Assembly: GCF_018070325.1 (NCBI RefSeq)
Contig: NZ_JAGPXY010000002.1
Span: 210,079 to 274,078 of the forward strand
Length of the DNA: 64,000 nucleotides
Direction of reading: 5' to 3'
From: Micromonospora sp. H61
GTDB taxonomy: Bacteria; Actinomycetota; Actinomycetes; Mycobacteriales; Micromonosporaceae
Below, piece after piece: positions 41,814-49,896 of this stretch (its first letter is position 1; every line of letters begins with the position of its first letter). Under the pieces are notes generated by a model. The model was given only the letters and a program-made list of their open reading frames with translations. It was not told the origin of the DNA and searched no databases. The translations under genes and the position numbers were made by a program.

Positions 41814-42978
41814 CGAACGCCCCCCACTGTGCGGTCTCCGGGTCACGGGCCGCGCCGACCGGTTGCAGCGCGCGCGGCTCGTCGGCCGGCGGTTGCCACG
41901 GGTCGCGCTGCGGCGGGGTGTCGGGACTCTCCGCGTGGGTCGCGGCCAGGGCGGCCCGCCGTTGTGCCCGGCGACCGGCGGCGACCAGCAACGCGGCGAG
42001 CCAGCCCAGCAGCAGGACGGCGACGACACCCGCCCCGGCGGTCAGCCAGCGGTCCCGGTCGAGCCGATCGATGCGCTCGGCCAGCAGGGAGTCCAGCTCG
42101 CCGAGGATGACCGGCTGGAGTTGGCGGGCGGAGCGGTGCGAGCTGAGCGCGGCGGCACTCAACTGGCCCGGGTCGACCACGCCGGTCTCCTTGTCCGGCA
42201 GGGAGTACCCGGCGAGCGCCTCCACCGAACGCTGGTAGGTGTCCAGCGGGGTCAGCACGTTGGCACCGAGGTCGGTGCTCTCCGAACCGTCCACGGCCGA
42301 GCGCAGGTTGTCGACGAGGTCCGCGGCGGGGGTCAGGGCGGACACCCGCAGGCCGGTCAGCTCGAGCAGGCCGCGCGGTTGCTCGGCGGCTGGCCGGCGG
42401 GAGACGAGCGTGGACAGGTCGGCCAGCCGACCGGCGCCGATCACCGCCTCGGGCAGCTCCTGGCCGGCGCTGTCCTGGAGGAAGAACGAGTCGGCCTCGG
42501 GGTCACGGACCAGCCCGGAACTCTCCCGGACCTTCCGGTGCAGGGCCAGCAGCAGGTCGGATACCTCGCCGTACGCGGTGTAGGCGGCCTCGGGGTCGGT
42601 GGCGGTGCGGCCGCGCAGCGCCTCCAGCTTGGCCCGTACGCCGGCCCAGCGTTCCTGGCTGAGCAGCTCCCCGCCGATGCGGGCGTCCACAGCGGCGGCC
42701 TTCTCGACCGCCCCGTTCAACGCCTCCCGGGCGACAGGGCGACCGTTCACCGCGTTGGACTGGGCCTCCACGAGGGCATCGGTGACCGCCGCCAGCGCGG
42801 TGAGGTACTGCACGCCGAGCCGTTCCCGGGCGGCGAGGTCCCGGTCGTCGGTGACCTGCCGCCAGTTCGACGTGACGAGCAGGCCCAACGGTGCCAGCAG
42901 TGCTGCGATGAGCAGCAGGGGCAGCAGCCGGCCCAGCGTGGACGGCCGTCGACGGGCCCGCGGCGCGGGGACTGTCAT
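41800..42978 (-). CDS. Orphan two-helix sensor protein without kinase domain
   Basis: A 392-residue protein with helix 1 at about 17-38 ('LLPLLLIAALLAPLGLLV'), about 280 extracellular helical residues, helix 2 at about 327-349 and a short, Pro-rich cytosolic tail. The outside domain resembles a four-helix-bundle sensor ('ESSGLVRDPEADSFFLQDSAG', as in 4HB chemoreceptors; quoted in part). It has no kinase, HAMP or output domain. ATG 42978 is preceded by GGAGGAG. It overlaps the kinase start by 14 bp and heads the conservon run. Confidence 0.75.
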   Translation of the reverse strand: MTVPAPRARRRPSTLGRLLPLLLIAALLAPLGLLVTSNWRQVTDDRDLAARERLGVQYLTALAAVTDALVEAQSNAVNGRPVAREALNGAVEKAAAVDARIGGELLSQERWAGVRAKLEALRGRTATDPEAAYTAYGEVSDLLLALHRKVRESSGLVRDPEADSFFLQDSAGQELPEAVIGAGRLADLSTLVSRRPAAEQPRGLLELTGLRVSALTPAADLVDNLRSAVDGSESTDLGANVLTPLDTYQRSVEALAGYSLPDKETGVVDPGQLSAAALSSHRSARQLQPVILGELDSLLAERIDRLDRDRWLTAGAGVVAVLLLGWLAALLVAAGRRAQRRAALAATHAESPDTPPQRDPWQPPADEPRALQPVGAARDPETAQWGAFDAAR

Positions 42979-43350
42979 GTGTGTCTCCTCCGGCGTGGGG
43001 CGCTGATCGGCGCGGCGTCGGGCTGGCCGACAAGTCCCGTGCACCGGACCGGAAAACTAATCGAACCCCTGCCTGGTCAGACCTCACTCGGCGAGTCAGG
43101 TTCGCGTCACTTCGAGCCATGTCACCATTTGTCCGCGTTACCGGCACGCTCTGTGTCCGCTGTGGGTGTGACATGGAGGGATCGATGTGGATATCCGCGG
43201 AAGATCGGAATTCACGGGATCCGAACTCAACTCACTGTGCCGCGTCGGACGTTGCGCGCTCGCACCCCATCGCGCACCGATCGGGGCAACCGGACGGACG
43301 TACGGCGGATCTCAGCGAACGCTCAGGCTGTGGGCCGTACCGTGTGCCGC
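42979..43350. other. 372-bp divergent region between the sensor gene and the hydrolase-ABC gene
   Basis: Starts of two divergent transcripts must lie here. I see no clear -35/-10 pair, no perfect long palindrome and no small coding frame with a ribosome-binding site. A stretch near 43170-43230 is less GC-rich and contains ATATCC and GAATTC-like segments. Confidence 0.4.
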
Positions 43351-46215
43351 ATGACATCGCCGTCGCCGGCCGCGTGGTTCCGGCGTGCCCTGCCCACCCG
43401 CCGCCGCGCGACCGCCGCCGCAGTGGTCGTCGTGCTGTTGGCCGCCGCCGTGACCTGGGCGGTGTGGCCACAGGGACCGGGCGTACGCACCGAGAGCGCG
43501 ATGCTCACCGTCCGCTCCGGACCGTCCGGTGACCAACCGGTGAACCTGGACACCACCCTGTACCTGCCGGATGACGCCTCGTCCGGTCGGAAGGTGCCGG
43601 CGGTGCTGCTGGCGCACGGGTTCGGCGGCACGAAGGAGTCGGTGCGCTCCGACGCGGAGGAGTTCGCCGGGCGCGGCTACGCGGTGCTCACCTGGACCGC
43701 GCGGGGGTTCGGTCGCAGCGGCGGGGAGATCCACCTGGACAACCCGGACTACGAGGTACGCGACGCCGAGCGGCTGCTGGACTGGCTGGCCGCGCGGCCG
43801 GAGGTGCGCACCGACGCCGCCGGCGACCCGAAGGTCGGTGTGGTCGGCGGCTCGTACGGCGGTGGGTTGGCGTTGCTGTTGGCCGCCCAGGACCGTCGGG
43901 TCGACGCGATCGTGCCCATGATCACTTGGAACGACCTGTCCCGCGCGTTCCTGCCGGAGAGCACCGGCGGAGCGCCGACCGAGGGCGTGTTCAAGAAGGG
44001 CTGGGCCGGTCTCTTCTTCGGCGGGGGCGGCAACGTGGGCTCCGGCCCGGCCGGGCTCTCCGGCGCGACCGCCGCCCAGCCGCAGGGCGCACCGGCGTCG
44101 GCCGGCCCGCCCAGCCCCGGGCCGGGCGCCGGCCCCGGCACCGGTCCCGGTGGCGCCCCGACCGGTGCCGCCGACCCGTCCTGCGGTCGGTTCGCCGCCG
44201 ACGTCTGCGCCGCGTACCTCCGGATCGCCACCACCGGCCGCGCCGACCAGGCCGCCGTGGACCTGCTGCGCCGCTCCAGCCCGGCTGGTGTGCTGGACCG
44301 GATCAAGGCCCCCACCCTGCTGGTGCAGGGCGAGGCGGACACCCTCTTCCCGCTCGGTGAGGCCGACGCGAACGCGCGCGGCATCGCCGCCACCGGCACC
44401 CCGGTACGGGTCGCCTGGTTCACCGGCGGGCACGACGGTGGCAGCGGGCCCCGCTCGGACTCCGACCGGGTGAAGTTCCTGACCGTCCAGTGGCTCGACC
44501 ACTACGTCAAGGGCGAGGGCGACGCGCCCGGCGACGACTTCACCTGGTCGCGGATCGCCGGCTTCGACGCGCTCGACCGGGGTCTCGTCGCCACCGGTTT
44601 CCGCCGCGCCGACTACCCGGGCCTCACCGGCAACGCCCGTCGGGAGGTGACTGTCGCCGGCCCGGCACAGCCGATCGCGAACCCGCCGAACGGCAACCCG
44701 GCCGCCATCTCCTCGATCCCGTTCGCCGGCGGGCTCGCCTCGCTGCTGGACGGCGTGGCCGGTGACGTGCCCGGCCAGCACGCCCAGTTCGAGTCGACCC
44801 CGCTGACCGAGGCGGTGGACGTGGCCGGTGCGCCGACCGTCACCCTGCGGGCCGCGTCGCCGACCGGCGAGGCGGTGCTCTTCGTCAAGCTCTACGACGT
44901 CGACCCGGACGGCGCGGCCACCCTGCCGAACGGCCTGGTCGCACCGATCCGGCTCACCGGCCTCCCGCAGCAGGTGCAGGACGCCCGCCCGGTCACAGTG
45001 ACGCTGCCCGGGATCGTCCGCCGGGTGGAGGCCGGGCACCGGCTGCGGCTGGTGGTGGCCACCTCCGACCAGGCGTACACCACGCCGGCCGCGCCGACCG
45101 TCTACACGGTGGCCGCTGACGGCGCGGTCAGCCTGCCCACTGTCAGCGGTGAGCCGATCCCCACCGCGGCGACGATCTGGCGCTGGGTGCTCGCCGGACT
45201 GCTCGCCGCCATCGTGATCGGGCTCGTCGTGGTCGTCGCCCTGGTTCGCCGCCGGCACCGCCGCCAGGACCGGTCGGTGCACCCGGAGTACGCGGACACC
45301 CCGCTGGCCGTGCGCGCGCTGCGCAAGGAGTACGCGGACGGCTTCGTCGCCGTGTCGAACGTGGACTTCGAGGTGCACCCCGGTCAGGTAGTGGGTCTGC
45401 TCGGGCCGAACGGCGCCGGCAAGACCACCACCCTGCGGGTGCTGATGGGGCTGACCCAGCCGACCGCCGGGGAGATCTACGTCTTCGGTCGTCGGCTGGT
45501 GCCCGGCTCGCCGGTGCTGTCCCGGATCGGGGCGCTGGTGGAGGGGCCGGGCTTCCTGCCGCACCTGTCGGGTCTGGACAACCTGAAGGCGTACTGGCGG
45601 GCCACCGGGCGGCCGTGGGAGGACGCACAGTTCGACGCGGCGCTGGAGATCGCCGGGCTGGGCGACTCCGTGCACCGGAGAATCAAGAACTACAGCCACG
45701 GGATGCGTCAGCGGCTCGCCATCGCCCAGGCCATGCTCGGCCTTCCCGAACTGCTGGTGTTGGACGAGCCGACCGACGGGCTGGACCCGCCGCAGATCGC
45801 CGAGATGCGCCGGGTGCTCCAGCGGTACGCCACGGACGGCCGGGCGGTGCTGGTCTCCAGTCACCTGCTGGCCGAGGTGGAGCAGACGTGCACGCACGCG
45901 GTGGTGGTGAACAAGGGCCGGATCGTGGCGTCCGGGCCGGTGGAGGAGATCGTGGGCGAGTCGCCGAGCGTGCTCTTCGACGTCACCGACCCGGTGGCGG
46001 CGCGGGCGGTGCTGGACCGGCTGCACGGGGTCCGCGTGTTGCCGGAGAGCGACGGCCAACTGGTGGTCGACACCAACGGCACGGCCCGCAGTGAGGTGGT
46101 GGCGGAGCTGGTGCGCGCCGGCATCGGGGTGGACCGGGTGGTGCCTCGGCGGCGCCTGGAGGACGCGTTCCTCGCCCTGGTGGGCGAGAACTCTCGGGGA
46201 AGCGGTGACCGGTGA
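43351..46215 (+). CDS. Alpha/beta-hydrolase (S15-like) fused to an ABC transporter ATPase
   Basis: A 954-residue fusion. A signal-anchor helix lies near 20-40. The X-Pro-peptidase/CocE-like hydrolase covers about 50-600: nucleophile elbow 'GGSYGGG' (Ser168), 'GEADTLFP' (Asp about 330) and 'GGHDGG' (His about 361), with a Gly/Pro-rich insertion at 225-275 and a C-terminal jelly-roll part. A transmembrane helix near 610-633 leads to a cytosolic ABC domain: Walker A 'GPNGAGKTT' near 688, signature 'YSHGMRQRL', Walker B 'LLVLDEPTDGLDP', 'LVSSHLLAEVE'. Hydrolase outside and ATPase inside share one chain. The permease gene overlaps by TGATG. Confidence 0.85.
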   Translation: MTSPSPAAWFRRALPTRRRATAAAVVVVLLAAAVTWAVWPQGPGVRTESAMLTVRSGPSGDQPVNLDTTLYLPDDASSGRKVPAVLLAHGFGGTKESVRSDAEEFAGRGYAVLTWTARGFGRSGGEIHLDNPDYEVRDAERLLDWLAARPEVRTDAAGDPKVGVVGGSYGGGLALLLAAQDRRVDAIVPMITWNDLSRAFLPESTGGAPTEGVFKKGWAGLFFGGGGNVGSGPAGLSGATAAQPQGAPASAGPPSPGPGAGPGTGPGGAPTGAADPSCGRFAADVCAAYLRIATTGRADQAAVDLLRRSSPAGVLDRIKAPTLLVQGEADTLFPLGEADANARGIAATGTPVRVAWFTGGHDGGSGPRSDSDRVKFLTVQWLDHYVKGEGDAPGDDFTWSRIAGFDALDRGLVATGFRRADYPGLTGNARREVTVAGPAQPIANPPNGNPAAISSIPFAGGLASLLDGVAGDVPGQHAQFESTPLTEAVDVAGAPTVTLRAASPTGEAVLFVKLYDVDPDGAATLPNGLVAPIRLTGLPQQVQDARPVTVTLPGIVRRVEAGHRLRLVVATSDQAYTTPAAPTVYTVAADGAVSLPTVSGEPIPTAATIWRWVLAGLLAAIVIGLVVVVALVRRRHRRQDRSVHPEYADTPLAVRALRKEYADGFVAVSNVDFEVHPGQVVGLLGPNGAGKTTTLRVLMGLTQPTAGEIYVFGRRLVPGSPVLSRIGALVEGPGFLPHLSGLDNLKAYWRATGRPWEDAQFDAALEIAGLGDSVHRRIKNYSHGMRQRLAIAQAMLGLPELLVLDEPTDGLDPPQIAEMRRVLQRYATDGRAVLVSSHLLAEVEQTCTHAVVVNKGRIVASGPVEEIVGESPSVLFDVTDPVAARAVLDRLHGVRVLPESDGQLVVDTNGTARSEVVAELVRAGIGVDRVVPRRRLEDAFLALVGENSRGSGDR

Positions 46216-47081
46216 TGGCTGTTACTGACGCGGGTGAGGCCCGTGGCTACCGGCCGTCGGCCACCATGCCGTTCGTGGCGGAGTTCCGCCGGCAGGCGTC
46301 GCGGCGGCGGACCCAGTTGGCGCTCGGGTTCATGGTGCTGCTGCCGCTGATCATCCTGATCGCGTTCCAGTTCGACTCGGGCGGCGACGACGACAACGGT
46401 CGCAACGAGTTCGCCAGCCTGGTCGAACTGGCCACCTCGGGCGGGCTCAACTTCACCCTGTTCTCGATCTTCGTCTCGGCGTCGTTCCTGCTGGTGGTGG
46501 TCGTCGCGCTGTTCTGCGGCGACACGGTGGCCAGCGAGGCGAGCTGGGGCAGCCTGCGCTACCTGCTGGCGATCCCGGTGCCCCGGGCGCGGTTGTTGAC
46601 TGTGAAGCTGGTGGTCGCGCTCGCGTACTCGGGACTGGCCCTGCTGCTGTTGGCCGGCACCGCGTTGCTGGCCGGCACCCTGCGCTACGGCTGGTCGCCG
46701 CTGCGCAGCACCGTCGCCGCCGAGCTGGAACCCACCGAGGGGTTGCTCCGGTTGCTGGCCGTGCTGGGCTACCTGGCTGTCGTACTGCTGGTGGTGGCCG
46801 GCCTGGCGTTCCTGCTGTCGGTGATCACGGACGCCGCGCTGGGTGCTGTGGGTGGTGCGGTTCTGCTCTGGATCCTGTCCAGCATCCTGGACCAGATCAC
46901 CGCCCTGGGCGCGCTGCGCGACTTCCTGCCCACCCACTTCAGCACCGCCTGGCTGGGCCTGCTGTCGACTCCGGTGCAGACCGACGACGTGGTGCGCGGC
47001 TGCATCTCGGCGATCAGTTACGCGACGCTGTTCTGGGGGTTGGCGTTCTGGCGCTTCACCCGCAAGGACATCACGTCGTAG
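46215..47081 (+). CDS. ABC-2 type permease partner of the hydrolase-ATPase fusion
   Basis: A 288-residue membrane protein with six helices: 'LALGFMVLLPLIILIAFQF', 'TLFSIFVSASFLLVVVVALF', 'LVVALAYSGLALLLLAGTALLAG' and three more. The loop 'GDTVASEASWGSLRYLLAIPVPRARLLTVK' (in part) is typical of ABC-2 permeases. Start ATG 46215 overlaps the stop of the fusion gene; a GTG one codon earlier is possible. The 3' end overlaps the convergent lipoprotein gene by 11 bp. Confidence 0.85.
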   Translation: MAVTDAGEARGYRPSATMPFVAEFRRQASRRRTQLALGFMVLLPLIILIAFQFDSGGDDDNGRNEFASLVELATSGGLNFTLFSIFVSASFLLVVVVALFCGDTVASEASWGSLRYLLAIPVPRARLLTVKLVVALAYSGLALLLLAGTALLAGTLRYGWSPLRSTVAAELEPTEGLLRLLAVLGYLAVVLLVVAGLAFLLSVITDAALGAVGGAVLLWILSSILDQITALGALRDFLPTHFSTAWLGLLSTPVQTDDVVRGCISAISYATLFWGLAFWRFTRKDITS

Positions 47082-47694
47082 GTGGGCTGCTCGGGTCGGC
47101 CTTCTTCCAGGCGCTGACGCCGATCCGGCCGGTGTTGCCGAGGTCGATCGGCCCGTCCGGGTCGACCTCCTCGGCCGGCTGCCCGGCGGCGGGCGCCACA
47201 GTCAGGAACTCGCCGTTGGTGGCGACCACTGTCGAGTCGGTGACCAGGTTGCGCCAGAGCACCACGGCGGTGGCCCGCTCGCCGGCGGCGAGGGTGACCT
47301 GCCGGGGTGGTTGGTCGAAGCCGGAGGTGATCTCCTTGGCGCCGTTGACCACCCGCAGCATGATCGGCTCGCGCGCTTCGTCGAACACGTGCAGCACCGG
47401 GTACCCGTTGAGCTGGTAGGGGTGCTCGCCGCAGTTGACCAGTTCCAGGCCGAGTGCGCGCAGGCCCATGGCGGCGTCCCCGCCGGTCGACCGGATCCGG
47501 ACGCCGGGGGCCGGGCACTCGGCCGGCGGCTCGGTGCTGGCGGTCGGGCCTGCTTCCGCCCTCGACCCGGGGGGCGGCCCGCTCGGGTCCCCGCCCTGGC
47601 CCCGATGGTCGCCGGGAGTGCAGCCGCCGAGCGCGAGAGCTGTCGCGACCGTCGCGGTGATGCGTCGCCGTGCTGCCATGTCGCGGGAGATCAT
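47071..47694 (-). CDS. DUF4232 lipoprotein
   Basis: A 207-residue protein with signal peptide and lipobox 'LALGGC' near residue 25. After a Gly/Pro/Ser linker, DUF4232 has 'GDAAMGLRALGLELVNCGEHPYQLNGYP', 'EITSGFDQPPRQVTLAAGERATAVVLWRN' (quoted in part), a beta-rich extracellular domain. The family is common in actinobacteria with no known activity. ATG 47694 has AAGGATC upstream; ATG 47679 is also possible. Confidence 0.83.
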   Translation of the reverse strand: MISRDMAARRRITATVATALALGGCTPGDHRGQGGDPSGPPPGSRAEAGPTASTEPPAECPAPGVRIRSTGGDAAMGLRALGLELVNCGEHPYQLNGYPVLHVFDEAREPIMLRVVNGAKEITSGFDQPPRQVTLAAGERATAVVLWRNLVTDSTVVATNGEFLTVAPAAGQPAEEVDPDGPIDLGNTGRIGVSAWKKADPSSPPTT

Positions 47695-47799
47695 CCGTTG
47701 ATCCTTGCCCACTTGCGCAGCACGCCGCCGCCCGGCCCCGGCCTCGCCGGCCCTCCCTGCGCCGCCACCTGAACTGGTGGGGAACCTCTCCTGGTGCGC

Positions 47800-47827
47800 C
47801 TTTGGAGCTGAATCGTCTGCGACATCA
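47800..47827 (+). repeat. Partial CTTTGGAGCTGA repeat, left copy
   Basis: A 28-bp sequence starting CTTTGGAGCTGAATCG and ending TGCGACATCA. It is the reverse complement of 48507-48534 with one mismatch, so the two form a long inverted repeat flanking the DoxX gene. It corresponds to the left arm and centre of the 39-bp palindrome at 24535 (read on the other strand) with two changes. Confidence 0.75.
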
Positions 47828-47893
47828 CCGGGGGAGGGTGAGGCGCCTCGTTCACACCGTTTTCACGAGGGATTATCCCACCAGCAAGGAAAT

Positions 47894-47899
47894 TATAAT
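47894..47899 (+). promoter_or_regulatory. Consensus -10 box TATAAT upstream of doxX-like gene
   Basis: A perfect TATAAT hexamer in an AT-rich patch (47888-47905) that contrasts with the genome. The start codon of the DoxX gene is 62 bp downstream. The -35 is weak: GATTAT at 47871-47876 has 17-bp spacing. I infer a SigA-type promoter. Confidence 0.5.
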
Positions 47900-47960
47900 A
47901 TTCGATGTCTTGATGCCTCAGGATCGACGAGACCCATTCACTCTCCTCGATGGAGGTGCC

Positions 47961-48416
47961 ATGAACGTCTCTCGGCTCGGCGGGCCGACCCTGTCCCTGT
48001 TCCGCATCGTGATCGGCCTGCTGTTCACGTTGCACGGCCTGTCCTCGGTGTTCGGGTTGTTCGGCGGCAACCCGATGACTGGCAAGGCGGTCCCGCTCGG
48101 CACCTGGCCGGGCTGGTGGGCTGCCTTGATCCAGTTGGTCTGCGGCGTACTGGTGCTGGTCGGGCTCTTCGCCCGGCCCGCCGCGCTGCTCGCCTCCGGC
48201 TCGATGGCGTACGCCTACTTCGTGGTGCACCAGCCGGATGCGCTGCTGCCGCTGCACAACGGAGGCGAGCGGGCAGCGCTCTTCTGCTGGGCATTCCTGC
48301 TGGTCGCGGCTCTCGGCCCGGGCGCCTGGGCACTCGACACGCTGCTCACCCGGCGTCGCACCCACACCCCCTCGGCATCGGCTTCGGCGGCCGAGCCCGA
48401 CGCGGTGTCCGTCTGA
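47961..48416 (+). CDS. DoxX-family membrane protein
   Basis: A 151-residue protein with four helices: 'LSLFRIVIGLLFTLHGLSSVFGLFGG', 'AALIQLVCGVLVLVGLFARPAALLASGSMAYAYF' and two more (read in part). 'ALLPLHNGGERAALFCWAFLLVAALGPGAWALD' (in part) is the usual C-terminal DoxX motif. Members form oxidoreductase or sulfur/thiol-related membrane complexes; the role here is unknown. ATG 47961 follows GGAGG. It is a single gene between inverted repeats. Confidence 0.85.
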   Translation: MNVSRLGGPTLSLFRIVIGLLFTLHGLSSVFGLFGGNPMTGKAVPLGTWPGWWAALIQLVCGVLVLVGLFARPAALLASGSMAYAYFVVHQPDALLPLHNGGERAALFCWAFLLVAALGPGAWALDTLLTRRRTHTPSASASAAEPDAVSV

Positions 48417-48506
48417 TCGCACCCGAACCACGCGTCGCCGAAGCCTCGACGAGGCGGCTTCGGCGGCGCGCCGGGTGAGGTGCCCCGTCGGGCCGCACCT
48501 CTTCGC

Positions 48507-48534
48507 TGATGTCGCAGACGACTCAGCTCCAAAG
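48507..48534 (-). repeat. Partial CTTTGGAGCTGA repeat, right copy
   Basis: On the minus strand it reads CTTTGGAGCTGAGTCG and ends TGCGACATCA, one mismatch from the left copy at 47800. The arm that would complete the palindrome is missing after ATCA in both copies. It lies between the DoxX gene and the convergent ArsR gene, so it could also act as a terminator-like element. Confidence 0.75.
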
Positions 48535-48621
48535 CGAGCGCCTGGGGCAGGTCCGACCCGCCCCCCGCCGCCGTGTCTGGCGGCGGCCGGACGGGCCGAT
48601 GTGGGCCAGGGTGGGGCGAGG

Positions 48622-48927
48622 TCAGGCCGGCGGGCGCTGGGTGAGGACCGCGTCCAGCAGGCCCGGGTAGAGCTTGTCCAGCTCGTCCCGGCGCAGCCGG
48701 ACCAGTCGGCTGGTGCCGGCCGCCCGGGTCCGGGTCAGGCCCGCCTCGCGCAGCACCCTGAGGTGGTGGCTGCGGGTCGCCTTGGAGACGCCGAAGTCGA
48801 AACTGCCGCAGGCGGACTCGCCGCCCTCGGCGAGCGCCCGGACGATCTGTAGCCGCACGTCGTCGGCGAGTGCGGCCAACACGTTGGTGACCGGTACGGC
48901 GGTCAGGTCGGGCTCGTGCGGCTCCAT
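48622..48927 (-). CDS. ArsR-family transcriptional repressor
   Basis: A 101-residue winged-helix regulator. 'NVLAALADDVRLQIVRALAEGGESACG' is the ArsR start helix, and 'SKATRSHHLRVLREAGLTRTRAAGTSRLVRLRRDEL' (in part) the recognition helix and wing. The ELCVCD metal site is replaced by 'ESACGSFDFG', so it probably does not sense arsenic. ATG 48927 diverges from the EamA gene. Two palindromes in the 91-bp gap are its likely binding sites. Confidence 0.88.
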   Translation of the reverse strand: MEPHEPDLTAVPVTNVLAALADDVRLQIVRALAEGGESACGSFDFGVSKATRSHHLRVLREAGLTRTRAAGTSRLVRLRRDELDKLYPGLLDAVLTQRPPA

Positions 48928-48945
48928 GTGACCAGTGTAACCCTT

Positions 48946-49005
48946 GTTCGACAACTATCGAACGACGCCCTATGGTCGGTGTCGTTGGTTCGACGATACT
49001 CGAAC
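48946..49005. promoter_or_regulatory. Two GTTCGA-N6-TCGAAC operators between arsR and eamA
   Basis: Two perfect 6-bp inverted repeats with the same 6-bp spacing: GTTCGA-CAACTA-TCGAAC (48946-48963) and GTTCGA-CGATAC-TCGAAC (48988-49005). Their centres are 42 bp apart, four helical turns. The candidate -10 box TATGGT (48971-48976) for the EamA gene is between them. The ArsR protein next to them is the obvious ligand. Confidence 0.7.
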
Positions 49006-49018
49006 ATTGGAGTTGCCG

Positions 49019-49828
49019 ATGCGATCCCGCGCCACCGCGTACCCACTGGTCGCCGTGCTCGGCTGGGGCGTGATGTTTCCGATCCTGGCCAGCGCGCTCG
49101 ACCGGGTCGACCCGCTCAACCTGACCACCGCGCGCTACCTGCTGGCCGCCGTCGTCCTGGTCGCCATCCTGCTGCTCCGCGAGGGTGCCGGCGCGCTCCG
49201 GCACGGTGGCCGCGCGCTGGAGGTGGTGGTGCTCGGAGTGGTCGGCTTCGCGGGCTTCAACCTGCTCACCAACCTGGCGCTCGAACACGCCGCCCCGCAG
49301 CAGATCTCCCTCTTCGTGGCCACCACTCCGGTGATCACCCAGTTGGTCCGCTGGGCCCGTGACGGCGTACGCCCGAAGCCGCTGCTGCTGGCCCTCTCCC
49401 TGGTGGCGCTCCTCGGCGTCGGTCTGGTGATCACGCGCGGCAGCCTGGCCGGGCTCGGCCAGTTCGGCCTCGGCGGGCTCATGATGATCGGCGCGGTGCT
49501 GGGCTGGGGCATCTACACCCACGGCGCCAGCCGGTTCGGCGAGTGGTCACCGCTGCGCTTCACCACACTGACCGCGCTCGCCGGCACGGCCGCCATGCTC
49601 GTCCTGAGCGTCGGGGCCGACGCCGTCGGCTGGCAGCACGCGCCGGCCGCCGCCGACCTCGTGGCGGTCGCCCCGCAACTGGCGTACGCCGTCCTGGTGG
49701 GTGCCGTGATCGCCGCCCTGATCGCCGCGAACCTCGCGGCCCGGCCCCGGACCGAGTCGCTGCCCCGACCGAGCGCGGTGACGGACCCGATCGCGGTGAC
49801 CGACCCGCTGGCGGTGAGCGCCCGCTGA
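49019..49828 (+). CDS. EamA/DMT-family exporter, C-terminally short
   Basis: A 269-residue transporter with about eight helices, beginning 'YPLVAVLGWGVMFPILASALDRVDPLNLTTARYLLAAVV' (in part) and 'GLGGLMMIGAVLGWGIYTHGASRFG'. Typical members have ten helices in two EamA repeats; here the sequence breaks off after helix 8 and ends in a polar tail with VTDP repeats ('VTDPIAVTDPLAV'). The lost helices are not present in another frame in the following 100 bp. ATG 49019 follows TGGAGTTG. It is probably under ArsR control. Confidence 0.78.
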   Translation: MRSRATAYPLVAVLGWGVMFPILASALDRVDPLNLTTARYLLAAVVLVAILLLREGAGALRHGGRALEVVVLGVVGFAGFNLLTNLALEHAAPQQISLFVATTPVITQLVRWARDGVRPKPLLLALSLVALLGVGLVITRGSLAGLGQFGLGGLMMIGAVLGWGIYTHGASRFGEWSPLRFTTLTALAGTAAMLVLSVGADAVGWQHAPAAADLVAVAPQLAYAVLVGAVIAALIAANLAARPRTESLPRPSAVTDPIAVTDPLAVSAR

Positions 49829-49896
49829 CCCACTACCTGGGATCAGCGCTAGCAGCGACCGACAGCGTTGTCCTAGACTCGACGGCACAACTGAAT

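Noticed and set aside
39222..42110. A 962-codon plus-strand frame over the kinase gene
   Set aside because: It is antisense to the conservon kinase, with composition typical of a shadow frame (Arg, Gly, His) and no motifs.
41425..43350. Upstream extension of the hydrolase-ABC frame by about 640 codons
   Set aside because: This part lies opposite the sensor and kinase genes and has no homology. The signal-anchor helix starts shortly after ATG 43351.
48622..48927. Arsenic-resistance operon
   Set aside because: The ArsR protein lacks the cysteine metal site, and no arsB or arsC is present. The partner is an EamA exporter.
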